The notes under the pieces were generated by a model. The model saw nothing but the letters and a program-made list of their open reading frames with translations, did no database searches and was not told where the DNA came from. Shown here one piece after another: positions 35,701 through 48,300 of a stretch of DNA of 64,000 nucleotides; the first letter of the stretch is position 1, and every line of letters starts with the position of its first letter. Location of the stretch: the NCBI GenBank assembly GCA_003993805.1, contig RSEF01000031.1, positions 19,507,343 through 19,571,342 of the forward strand. The letters are read 5' to 3'. The DNA comes from Himantopus leucocephalus. Taxonomy: Eukaryota; Chordata; Aves; Charadriiformes; Recurvirostridae. The translations under genes and the position numbers were made by a program.

Positions 35701-36320
35701 GGCTGACCAAGGCAGTTTAGGCCATGAAAGAGGTGTCTTGAGGGAGAATGACGATGGTCCCTCAGGGGTGTTCCTGGTATGTCGTGGGTGCAATCCCTGT
35801 AGGAAGGTGTCCCCTCTCCAGTGCAGGTTTCCCATGGGCCATGGTCCCCTCAGAGAGGCACCCATTGGGGCAAAGTGTCTCCTTTCTCCGGCCACATCTC
35901 CCACAGCACCTCCAGCCCGCCTCGGGCCGGCTGAGGCCTGGGGCCTGCAGGGCAGCCACAGAACCCGCCGGAGCCGGCTGCCGCTGCCTCCCACATAAGG
36001 CACTGCTGCTGCCCCTCTGGCTCCTTAAACCCTGCTGTTTTACACCCAATAGCTTACATAATAAAAAATAAAATAGGTAGGCAAGTGGTGACAGGGAGCT
36101 GCAATGGCCTCTGCTGTTCTGTTCACAGAGTTGTTCCCAGCCTGTTTCGGCTCTGGCCCGCTGGTGCGCTCCCAGGCAGCTGTGGTAGTTTGGGAGCCAG
36201 GGCAGGCAGGCAGTTCTCCCCACAATACATGGTACACGTGCTGCCATACTGGTTTGAGGCTAAATTTAGTGTTTTGGATGCAGGCTGACAGGCCTTGGTG
36301 CCAGACAATGTCTAAATTGT
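35700..36320 (-). mobile_element. CpG-rich block, candidate old LTR, minus orientation
   Basis: This is the most GC- and CpG-rich part of the window, densest at 35880-35995. On the minus strand it holds recurring words of the type CCATGG, GGGACC and CTGGAG, arranged like the U3 part of bird ERV LTRs. A 161-codon frame is open on the minus strand (35762-36247), but its translation is arginine-, glycine- and cysteine-rich low-information sequence that I do not regard as a gene. It directly follows the ancient CR1. An orphan CpG island with regulatory activity is the alternative. The element call rests on word pattern only. Confidence 0.3.
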
Positions 36321-39300
36321 CAAGCCAGCCATAGGCTGATGTAACCCAGTGTCAAACATGTATTTCAGTTTGGTATGAAAAAGACTTCCCTGACAATGAA
36401 AGATGACATTCTTTTAGTTAAAACTCTATTTAAGTAGAAGTTAGCATTCTATTATCAAAAGCGTTGATATCTAATGCTACTCTTACTTCCTCTCTGCCAG
36501 AAGAGGCAGAGAAAAAATACTTTGTGATTTAGTCTCTCTAATATTTTCTGTCTTCCTTTGGTCTGTTTTTAGCATGAGAAAAAGATTGAAGAAAAAAAAA
36601 AGGAAAAACGTTACTCGATTTTAAAATAAGATGAGATTTTTCTCAGTGTGTTAAAGGGGAGCACGCACTTCTTTTCTTGCGGTCATGCTTGGTAGTTAGA
36701 CTTGTACATGTAATAAGGCTGCACATACTTTGGGGAAGGCCTATCTTGTTTAGTTCAGTCTTGATAAGCTCCTTAGGACTGAGTCAGCCCAAGTTCCTGG
36801 TTGTGAGTCCTCAGTGCTAACACATAAAAGTGACAAATAGAATACTAGCAATTGGTCTGTAAGTTTATAAACGCAGTTATCAAATATACAGTCATAAGGA
36901 AAATATATTTGGTGGAAATATTCTTACCCAAAATTGTCTCTTCATGCCCCCTCCCCGGCCTCAATGCCTAACTGAGTTCCCCAGATTTCCCATCTCTGTC
37001 TTTCTGTTCTAAAGCATTTTTCTGCCATAAGTGCTGGGTACTTACTTCTGGATGGATGGAAGTTATTAAAAAAAAAAAGAAAAGAAAAAGAAAAAAGGCA
37101 CTAAGTGGACTTTAGTGTCCCCCTAGAGGTCATGCTGTATTCTGCTAAAATCACATTCGCTGTCTCCAGAAAACCAAGCTTTGTAACTTTATGCAAAGAA
37201 AGAAATAGATTATGTAACAATATGAATATCTTTACATTCCTCTATGCTTTATAACCTGCTACAGTAATTTTACTCCGTATTTTTTTTTTTAAAACCCAGC
37301 ATCCTTCTGGCTAATCTTCATTGTCCAATATGCAGCTGTGATTAATGACATTTCTAGTAATGAGTCCTCAGAATTGTCTGACATAAATAATTGCATTGTA
37401 GCAGTACAGTAATATGCCTTCTCAAAGAACTTCTGAAAATTGAAGGCTTCTTCTTGCATAGGGTGCAAATATTTCCTGAAAAATTGTTCTCATAACCTGC
37501 ATGTCGATTGTTGGAGAAAGTATATAAGAAAGTAATTCTCCAGTATTGCTTAATTTTGTTTAATAAGTTCTTGGGAATTTGCATCTCAAAAAAAAAAAGG
37601 GTACAGTACTTAACAATCAAGGGCTGACAGTAAAAATATTCATGTTAGCTGATTGCTGGATTTGTGATTAATACTTGCAGAAGCATTATTGTTAAAGTGA
37701 ATAATAGTAAATACTATTTCCCTTCGAAAAATTAAAGAAAAATGTCTGAAAATAGTTTTCTGCAAGTGTGACAAGAGTTCATATCTGTTCTACTGAAATT
37801 AAATTTTGACATTACCTGGATCAATGTCAAAATTCCCTTTTTCTCCATTGGAGAGATTGTCTACATGTCATTCATGCTAACAAAAGACCGTATTGTAGGA
37901 ACAGGAAATTTTTTGTCTGATGTAACATTGACATTTTTTTGGTACAACATTCATGTTATTGATTGTTCTTCATTTAGCCAAATGGGAAGAATGTGGAACA
38001 TTCACACTCATGCTAATTATACTTTTCTAAAAGCAGTGTAAATGCATATAAACAGAGATATTATGTACATTATTTGATATTATGACATTCCGTATAAGTT
38101 CCACTATTCTAAAATAAAATAAAATACCTGAGATTTTGGCAGTCATTTAATTTTCAGCATCAGTTTCTGGATATTTGTTTTCTGTAGAATGGTGGAACTA
38201 ATTTGCTTTAAACATTACATTGCACTTTATTATTTAAATTGCTTTCTCTCTGTTTTTAAGGTATCCATGGTTTTGAAAAATGCCTACAATGTGAAGCAGG
38301 CTATATAGAAAATATGTCATATTGAATGAACGGAGGTAAAAGCTAGTCTAGCTAGGCAAGTTTGATTGATTTCTGGGTTATGATTTACCAGATGGTTAAG
38401 GAAATAAATGGCCAGTAGTATGATAATAGGGATACCTTTGGCCTTGAATATTCAAGTATTTATTTGCACAGGTCTCTCTTGATTATAGATTTCTCATATC
38501 TCAGTAATAGCCTACATGTACAAGCTGTTTTTTCCTACTTAATCATAATAACTAGAGAAACACCGTGTCTTGCTTAGCATAGGAGGAATGAATAAAAATT
38601 GAACATGTGTTCTGGAAGAAGATGGATCTAATTGTATTCTTATTTTGGAACCTCTTTCCTCCTCATGCTTTTGCCTTTCTTTCACACCTGTTCCAGTTGT
38701 CTAGGTCTTTCACAGCCTGTTGCTTTTGCAAATTGCATCAGTGTGGCTTAACAGATTCTTTGGAGTGTCTTTGTTCTTTTGTTTCAGCTTTTTTCTTTTG
38801 TATGCTCCTGTGCTGCAGAAGAACAATGTCCCTAAACAGCCACTCCAACTGAAATTAAACAAGCCAACATTAAAGTGTTCCAGAATCGGTCCTGGCCACT
38901 GAATGAGTCATACACTGCAGAGGGAAGCTCAGGCCTTTTGGATTTTTATCCTCACTTGTTGTAAAGGGACTGTGCTTTGCTTGTCTCTGAGATTAAAATC
39001 TGTAAACAACATACTTTTTCAGAGCAGTGCCAGGTCTCTTAGAGCAGATTAGAGAGACAGGCAGATCATTCAACAGATCTCTAATCGTGTATGATGATGT
39101 GCTTTTTTTCCTATCTTTTTACTTAAAGAATTTTGGTTACCTTATCAGCCCAGAACTGCTCAGAAATAGAGACTTCAGAGATAAACATTATGAGTTCTTC
39201 ATCTCATTTATGCATAGGGATGTTGGGTGGCAACAGGGAAAAAGCCGTATCTTAAATCCTTGTTACACCTTTTATAGAAAGATTTTTGGCAGCCACTGGC

Positions 39301-41689
39301 AACCTAAATCACTGTTTAAAATCTTTCTAGATCATGAATGTTTCAAAATGATAAAGTGTAACATTTCTATTGTTGTCAACCAGAAAGCAGAAAAAACTTA
39401 AGCCTAGAGCTATATGTTATTAAACACAGCTCTGATGCAGACACAGATGCCTTTAGAGTCAGATTTAGTAAAATAGTAAGTAGTACCATATTCTTGCTAG
39501 CTGCCAGTCTGCTCTCCAAAATCACTTCATTCTGAATTCATATATTGAAATCCCTTTGCTCAGGTTTTAGGTAAGTGCTTAATGTACAAAAACTTAAACT
39601 TATGTATGTGAGAGTAAGCAAGCACAATATATAGGCATGCAGAGTATTAGCTCCACATGAAAGACAATGTCTTCACCTTAATTTCTCTTTGTTAAGTTAC
39701 TGGTAGAGGGTGGATGGGCAGCTGTTGCACCCAAGCATTAAACACTCCATGGTGAAATCATAAATATTAAAACAATATAAGAGCTTCCTGGCTAGCTCAA
39801 CGTATGAGCAAATTTTAGTGAATGTTTTTGAAAAATAAATAAAATTAAAGGAATGTAATGCTATCTGGCAAGCAGAAAGAGTACAAGTCCATCAGTTGTG
39901 CAGCAAGGATTATTTTACAGTGGTCTATAGCTCTTTTTAAAGAAAATATGCTTCTTCTGTGAAGATACCTACAAACAAACAAACAAACAGTAATATCCTA
40001 GATGTTACAAGAACTTCACTTACTTACTTTTAAAATCTTCTGATTCACCCTGGAAGCAGTCTGGCCAAATTTTTTGTTGTTTTTCATTTCTCCTCTTTGA
40101 TTATTTATCTGGGTTTTTTTTTCTAAACTTAGAATCTCCTGAAGTGAAATTCATGACAGTGTTTTGTTTTGTGTGAATATGCTGTTTTACTCAATGGACC
40201 TCCACCCCATGCAAATATCTTGAAAGAGTGGTGAAAACATACAGCTAGAAACAGAACACAAATAGGAACTTCTTTTCATTTATTTTGTCGTCTCTTAATC
40301 TCCTGTTCAGAAAAATAAAAATGTTTTTTAATTGATCTACCAACTCAGTAGAAGCATTTGCATTTTAATTGTCCTCTATTGTTTAAAAACTAAGCAGTAT
40401 CAGAAAAATCTTCAATTTGAAGTTACTAGCTTTTTTTTCGCATCTTTATTGTGTTTTACAGCTTCTATATGAATAGCAATTATTAAGGCTTAATGATTAT
40501 GGCAATGAAATAAAAGTGTATATATACAGTTCTGCTTGAAGTCCAATATGAATACCTTCCATTTCTACTATTTCTTTGGCTAATATTTTGGTCATATTTG
40601 TCATGTTCAACAGGAATAAGGTTCACAGTGTTTTGAATGAAGACTTGGGAAGCTTTAAATGTCTGAAAGTAGGGTATCTGTCTGTATGACTCATGTCCCT
40701 GTTATAATAAACTGCACCAGTCTGGCTGCTGGAAGCACCTCTTGGCTAGTTCAGTGAGGTCTTTTCTTGCAATGTCATGTGATGATTCTAGGTCTTACAT
40801 CCACAGAAAAATAGTGATCAGGGAATGTTCTTCAGTGTCTTTGATGAAATGTAGATTGAGCAAGAAGTAATCTCTTCAAACTTCACCCTAGCAATTAATA
40901 GCTTTTGTTTTTCTATTGTATTCTGTAAGAGCTCTGCTATCCTGCTTTCTGGCTGTGGTATGGATTTGTACCTTACAGATGTTTGTACAAACATGACTGA
41001 AAATGTTTGAGACAGGAAGTCTCTTAACACGTGAAAGAAATAATTGACCCCTGTTTAATGTGCTACTACTGCTTTCCTGAGTTAAAGCCGTAAACTTGTA
41101 CCTTGGTTTCATATATAGTCCCAGATATTTTATGTGACTTCTGTGAATTTTGTCTAAATGTATTAAGTGCTTGCATTAGCTAAGAATATTTTTCTCTTGT
41201 GTGTATTTTGAGCATTGCTGGAATGGATTAAGCAATGATTTATTTACTTTTGTGTTCATTTCATCCTGTAGCTATTCTAAATAGAAACAGTATGTGAAGA
41301 TCCTCTTTTGTGGATACTGATTTCCATGTAGGTGTTACATGTAGAAGACTTGTCACTGAAAATTCATTTTTCTTTCTACAAAACTTAGATAGATATGGCT
41401 TTTCTGTATACCTTTATATATTCATATGTTAGATATAGTATGTGAATAATATATGAATAATTTATAAGAAGATAGTTTTCTAGGAATGCAAATTCTCTTA
41501 GGGAAAGCCTATAACAATATCCCACAAATTGATTAAGATCTTGTGGGTTTTTTTCAGTGCAGTCTCCACTACCGATCTCCTATGTGCTCCCAAATCTACT
41601 GATGTGACTCTTAGGTTTCTCACATAAACACTCTGTCACCTATGTGCAGAAAAAATACACATACTGCTTTTGCTTCTTTCAGTGGATTC
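36321..41689. other. Long non-coding AT-rich stretch
   Basis: An A-rich simple stretch (A runs broken by G) covers 37070-37097. A CAAA microsatellite covers 39972-39988. A 124-codon plus-strand frame at 39027-39401 has no start context, splice sites or recognisable family. I take it as chance. Confidence 0.55.
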
Positions 41690-42450
41690 CAGGGAATGCT
41701 GGAATAAGGTCTTTCTCTTCCCATGTGCTCTCTTAGATGTTCAATCAGTCCCAAGTCCAGTTCCCACAGCACGGACATGATGGATTTCTGCCTGGGACCT
41801 TCACAACTGGTGTACCCTTGGCTGGCAAACCTCCACCGGTAGCCAGGATAGGTGTTGCTGGCGATGGAGAAAATTAAGCCATGGCTCCTGGGGGCCAGGA
41901 TTCCTCCCCCTCCTCACTCTCTGCCTCCACTGAGCATGGCCTGATGGTAGTGCCCCTGAGACTCAGAGAGGTAGGCACTACAGACACTTCTGGCAGCCAG
42001 GCCACACTGTCATTCCAGGTGGAAGGACGACACCCTTCCAAACCATCAGTCTCTGAGTTAATAAACTCCAGTCCACGCAAACCAATTTCCTCTTCCACCA
42101 GCCTCTTGTGGTCTCTGATGTTTGACGACCACTTCATCTGGCAAGTCCAATAGACTTGTTTGTGTGGCCCCCACCATGAATGTAATCCATAATGCTGACC
42201 CATAATGTCAGTTACAACGTGAGGGTGTACATATGCCGGACAGCACTACCCTCAAGAACTGCCAGACTAGGCCCAACTGTATACCCGTGGGCACAGATTC
42301 TGGCCAGTGATACAAAATCAATGCCAGAATTTGTTTCACCTTTGTAAATAGTGGTCCATGAAGCCAATTGATAGGGAGGAAGCAACTATAACTCCATCAC
42401 ACTGAGGCAGAGGCTAATGTGGTTACCCTGAAGGGCATCCAGCAGGACCA
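41690..42450 (-). pseudogene. Coding-like GC-richer remnant, unidentified, possibly retroelement-derived
   Basis: The composition rises above background. The minus strand carries a 109-codon frame (41874-42203) with a protein-like translation rich in tryptophan and acidic residues (for example KQVYWTCQMKWSSN and RLVEEEIGLRGLEF). Directly upstream, a 62-codon stretch is open in another frame (42211-42396) and also looks protein-like. Downstream of the first stop (TAA, 41874-41876) the same frame is open for about 39 more codons. Adjacent coding-like frames in different phases suggest one decayed open reading frame with a frameshift and stops. An old endogenous retrovirus gag or another retroelement is my best guess, but no diagnostic motif such as a full CCHC zinc knuckle was found. 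Confidence 0.3.
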
Positions 42451-45270
42451 CAAGGAGGTGTAGATCCTCTATTTCATTGTTGTAAAACTACCAACAATAT
42501 TTGTATATATCATAATTAAATATGGAAAAAGAATAGGTTTTTCCTCAACAGTTGGCTTTGCTTCTCTGTTACTGGATGCTGCTTATAAATAATTAAATAC
42601 ATAAATAATCAACACATTTATTATTTATCTGAAGGAAGTGGCAGAGTTTTAGAAAACAAATCAAAAGTTCAAGTAGTGTGCTGGAGACTTGCTCATGCAT
42701 TGAGATGACTAGGTTTCTTAGGAAGGAAAACTAGACTTTCAGATCTGTCACAGGTCATGATGTTCTCCTGTGGGGGCAGGAAACTACACCTGTATGTGCG
42801 TATATCTGAGTGAATATATTTGGCTCTTAGTATCATACTGACATTTCAGTGTTCATTTTCTGTTTTGGCAGAGCTGGGCTTCAGAGATTCTCAAAAACTT
42901 AGTCATTTTAAAACAGTACTTTACCCTAGCAAAACTATGCTAGTGTGGATGATGCCTAACTTGGGAAAATATTTCTTGTACTCATACACGAGTTGCATCA
43001 GTGGTGTGCCTGACTATGAGGGAAATAGGCCATACCTGTAATTTTGCTGGTGTGATTGATTACATATTAGGAGATTTTACTAGAACCGCTCTATTGGTCA
43101 GAAATTTCACTGTACCTCATCTTTGGCTGACAGAGATAAGGAAAAATATATGTGCAGAGATGTACCTTGCCCAAATGAAAATATAAATCTTTCAACTGCC
43201 TGATCCTGGAGCATATGAATTTCCCTTTAACTCTACTCTTCCATGATTATTGCTATGCACTTACCTAGAGGCTGATGAATGCTGCTTTTCAAAGCTGTCG
43301 TGCCGTGCCATCATCAGTTGCTCGGGCTTTTGCTTAGTTATTATTATAATACAAAGACCAATTTGTCAAACTCTGACAACTATATGAAAGTACCCGACGT
43401 CAGTTTAAGCATCCTTAGGCACCTGGATTTGAAAATTACTCTAGCTGACCTTCCTTCCCTAAATTTAGCATATGTTTGCTGGTCTGAATAGTATATAAGT
43501 TAACAGACACCCTCAGACTAAGAAACTGGCTAAAAATACCCAAGAAGGCTTATTTCTTTATTACAAACAATACTGCTGATATCTAGTTAAATAGCTGTGG
43601 CAAAAAAGCAGTGCCTCAGAAGTCTATAACCTTCTGTAATTGTTTGGGTTGGTATGCATTTTTTATTGACTGGAAAACACGCACTGTTTGTGGATATGCT
43701 TGTTGTATGGTTCAGGGTAACTGTATGTGTTGTATGATTTAGTGATACTTGAAACATATGCTCTACTGGATCTTAGAATGTTTGCAACTTTTACACACTG
43801 AAGCAGTGGCTTATGCCTGGATGTTGTACAAAGACCTTGATGCTAACAAGATAAATTAATTTCCTTTCAGTATAACAGCTGGATGGTCAAGGGATAAAAC
43901 CTCTCCTTTGAAACTTGCAGAACACTTCTGATTTAGTCATAGAGACATCATGAACAAGAATACCTGTACTCTACATGGGAGAAGCAAAAGTGTGAGTAGG
44001 TTTTCTTTTCCTTGCTTTGACTTTTATTATCAGTATTCTTCCATACTACTTTAGTGTTGTGTTAGCTTTTCAAATACCACCTTCTGAGTAGGACAGCAAC
44101 TGTGATAAAATCTTTGTTGTACCCTATTCTTGTATCAGTAGCCTAAATATATACGTATGTGTGACTTGCACACACAGAGATAAGATTATTGAATAATAGT
44201 ATGTTTTGAGTGATTTTTTTTGAGACATTCAATTTTTCAGAGTGTATTTTACACAGTTATTAGAAATGAGTTTTTTCTTTATTATTAATTGAAATGTAAG
44301 CTTACATATTACCTATAAGGTAGTCAGTCATAAATGCATGCCCCGGTACTGATGTTGGTATCAGGGACTGCACTCGATTTGATAATGCATTGTTGAAATG
44401 TTGACTCCTTAATGTTCCAGGAGACCAATTAGGCAATATGCTAATAATTTATACTTAGATTTAGATGAGTCTCAATTTTGGTTGTTTTCTGGTCTTTGTG
44501 GTCATTTTGTGTCCTATGTATATACATCTCACAGTTTCCAAGAGTACTACTGAAATAGAGAGGTTTGGATGCTGCTGTAGCCTCTCCTGTCTTCCAGATG
44601 CTCATAGAACAACAATAATGTGTGGTATTATATACCAATGACTCTGCTTTACAGGCCCAGGCAAGAACTGAGTGTTCCTTTCTAACATGCTACTGCTATG
44701 TTTAAACTGTTGAATATGCCCTGTCTCCAAATAGACAAGGAAACTTTATTTAAGTGCTTTGATAAGTGGTAATCGGAGAGAAAAGCTCTAGTGTGCATCT
44801 ACAAGGACAGAGGATACAGTTGTATTTCCTTGTTTTCTGAGGAGCTCCCAGCATTTATGTAAACAAAGTGCACCTGAGAAATATTCCAAACCAGTCTGGA
44901 TCCCGATTTTTTATTTTCCCATAAGTATCTTCCACCTGGCCCTGTAACAACATTGGAACTGCTGTCTCTGCTTTGTTGCCACTAATACCTTGGTGTGTCT
45001 TCCTTCTTTCCTTTGCTGCCTCAGTTTAGTAGTCCAGTGAGGCTGGTTGTCAGACCAAGAGGATGAGCTTAGTTGATTTTATGCAGAATTGCTCAAGTAC
45101 CTACCTGTTCTTTCAGGTGTGGGAAGGCGGTGCAGATATCTTAGACCAGCCCTGGTGTGGTGCTTCCTGAATCTGGCAGGTTGTATCTGCTTGAGCTCCT
45201 GGCTATTAGGATCATTTGCTCCTTGGGCTTATTCTTAAGAATTTCTTTAAAAAAAATTCTCCCTATGTAT
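42451..45270. other. Non-coding AT-rich stretch, nothing recognised
   Basis: No repeat family, RNA gene or credible coding frame was seen. Confidence 0.55.
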
Positions 45271-45359
45271 ATTTTTTTTCTTTCCTGTAATTTTTTAAAT
45301 TACAGGAATTTAATTAAGTTTTTTTTTTAAAATTAATTATTTTTTTTTCTTTCCTGTAC
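45271..45359. repeat. Direct repeat around a perfect hairpin in AT-rich DNA
   Basis: A block of T followed by CTTTCCTGTA occurs twice, ending at about 45289 and 45359, about 70 bases apart. Within the interval, 45282-45293 and 45297-45308 form a perfect 12-base inverted repeat (TTCCTGTAATTT and its complement) with a 3-base T loop. The rest is A/T homopolymer. It could be a small sequence duplication or the remains of a short palindromic insertion. Confidence 0.75.
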
Positions 45360-48300
45360 ATGCTATCAGCATATGTATGTATAGCCATAGGGGGAAAGTG
45401 ACGGAGGTACGCTAAATTCATCATGGTGCCATGGTTTGATATGTGGATCAAATAAACAACCTGATATGTCTTAATAAACTGAAAATAGGTATTCAGAATG
45501 CTTAATAAAGCTTCCCTGTTGCTGTTGTCTGACCTGCTGAGGAATTATGTGAAGTATGAGGCTGCCCATAAAATTTTTAAAATACCATAAGACATAAAAT
45601 TTTAATGTTAGCTGATCTAATAAGATTTGTTCAAATTTGGGGGAAAGATCAGCATTGTTTCAGTTTAAGTTAATGGAATGAATTTTTATCAACTATACTC
45701 ATCTTTATTGATTCAAAGAATGTTCTTATTTTAGGACAAACGTCCTAGTATGTATTTTGTCAAATTAAGTTATAAAAGGTCAATAAACATACTGAACATT
45801 TCAGGCCCTGAAACAGAATTTTTTTAACCTACATAATCAACTTCATTATTTCTAGCGTTAAATCCTAGAACATCTTGCTGTGTGAACTTAATCATAACCA
45901 CCTGCAGCCATTTTTCCTTAAACTGGGTACATAAAATCTTTCCTACTGTTTGTATGTTGTTTTTAAATTGCAAAATATGTATTCCCTAAGAAATTATTTT
46001 AGGCTGTGTGGTATCATGCTGTTTAAACAATTTTTTGACTACTGCTCATAGGGGGATAGTAGCACTATTTGAACAAAAGTGCCTTTGGAAAAGTGTCTCA
46101 TTACACTTGTTGAGTACAGTCAAAGAATTCCTATCACATGATGGTGACATCAAATCTTGTATCTTCCTACATGTTTGTCAATTTGAATTTGCATTGTCAA
46201 AGTTATCCACGGTCTGCCAGAACAGTCATTTCATCAAAAGAACACATAATGAATAAGTAGAAATGTCATCAGTGAACTGAATAATCTTAAAAAGAAAAAT
46301 GGAATACGGCTTTTATTTTTATTTCATGGGATTTTTTTTCATAGCTTTCAAAGAGGTTTTTATGTTTCTAGGAAGCATGGCAATCAAAGTCTTGGTTCAG
46401 TGGTTTCAGATGTCACTGAACATAATTTATCTAATATGGAAGATGAACGTGCAGATTTGTATGAACATTTTTTTTTTCACGAAATGTAGAACTAGCTGTG
46501 CATCATGAACCAGCGGAAGCTTAGTTTAGCACTGTAGAATAATGCAAACTTCTGATAGAAAAGACATTATTAACATTCCTGTTTTTTCTGACATTACGTC
46601 TAATACATTTTTTAAAAAAATCATTTGCAAGGGATCTTGTAATTGAAAATATGTTGTTAATATCTATTTTTAAACTTCCTCTAATAGCTATCTATTCCAT
46701 TGCTTGTACTTCATGTCCTCAGACAGCACAGTATATATCATCCTGCTAGTTCTCCTCCCTCTCCCTGGCTGGTTTGCACAGCATTGCTATTCATTCTTCT
46801 GTTGGTAGCCTATGGAGTTGCATTTAACTGTGTTTTGTAATAAGGGTTTGTATAGTAGTCAGCTCTTTCTTTCACTCTTGCTCACAGCATTCAGTGAGGA
46901 TGTCTGCATTTGTATCCTTTCAGTCTGTGCATACTACTTGTCTAGTCCCTCTTAGTCACTTTCCTTAGGTACCTTTTTTTTTCTTTAAATGGTTTCCTCA
47001 TAAATAAATTCCTCCTTTCCTGAAATGTCTATTTTTCTGGTGTCTTGACCTGCTTAGAATATTCTAGGTATTTTATTGCTTTAACTTCCATCACTTACCA
47101 TCTGGTACTTCTGAAAATACAGCTAAATGTTGGTCTTTCCCTCACTCCGTCTGTCTAATTTGGTTCTCTCCCCCACCCCTTACAAAGTTACTTCTAGTAT
47201 AGGATAGGGATTTTAGTTAGTACTGATCAGCTGTGGAAAGAAGCTTTATGGAATACTTTTATAATAAAACACTGAACTTTATTATTTGTGTTTTAGAAGG
47301 ACTTCATATTATTTTCATAACTGGATGAACAAGCCAATGTGTTGCTACAGACAGCTTTACAAATTTCAACATAATTTGTTCTTTATCAAAAAGCATGATG
47401 AAATACTTTATTAATTGGTATTTTAAAAATCAAACCAACAGTTAATACACCATCAATAGTAAATAACTTTTCAGTAGAATATTATAATAACTAGATTTCT
47501 ATGGGACTATACTGGAGGCATATTTGGTCAGCTAAAGGAAGTAAGATTCTACTTTCAGGTGATGAGAGTGCTAGTATATGTGGAGGAAAGAATGAAGTCT
47601 GAATGTTACACTATGTGGGTGTTCATCTTGGAACATTGTGTCAGAAGTGAGTCAACTCTTGTGAAATCAGAAAGTAGCTGTATTGCAAAAAAATGAACGA
47701 AGAGGATATGTTTAGCAACTGGGCCTGCTTAAACTGTGGAATTTCAACAGCTTCAACCACAACAAAAAAAAGGAGCAGGGGGCAGAAAACAAAATTAGAG
47801 CATTTATGCTATTGTAAAGAACAAAGGCTGCTGCGTGCTTCAACGGTATTTGGTCAGCCTTTTAACTTAAAAATATCTGTAAAAGCCTAGAAGTGTGAGA
47901 CCGTTTTGAATTCGTTAAGGTATTACATATAAAAGGTGTATTTTCAAGAACTGTAACCTCTGGATAAACTACAGATCACGAGCAGGAGACAAAATGGCTG
48001 TCTTATTCTATGATTAAAACTTTAAAAGCAAAGTTGTGACTACTGATGGGATCAAAAGATGCTAGACCTCAAAAGGGAATGCTCAGAGAAATTGCAGCAA
48101 AGCTTCTGAGACCTTAGCTGCATGCAGAAGTTGCGGGGGGTGGGAGGGAGGAGGTGGGACAGAACTCGTGAATGCAAAGCAGACACGGAGCACCCATAGA
48201 GATGAAGCGCAAAGGAAGGCGGAGAGCTATTTGCAAACAGCTGACTCACTGAGATGTTTTCATCCAAAGTACTTAAGGCTAGATTGTCGTAACCTTTGCT

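Noticed and set aside
35762..36247. 161-codon minus-strand frame in the CpG-rich block
   Set aside because: GC-rich DNA has few stop codons, and the translation is low-information and not protein-like.
39027..39401. 124-codon plus-strand frame
   Set aside because: No recognisable family, no exon boundaries, and typical length for a chance frame in 64 kb of AT-rich DNA.
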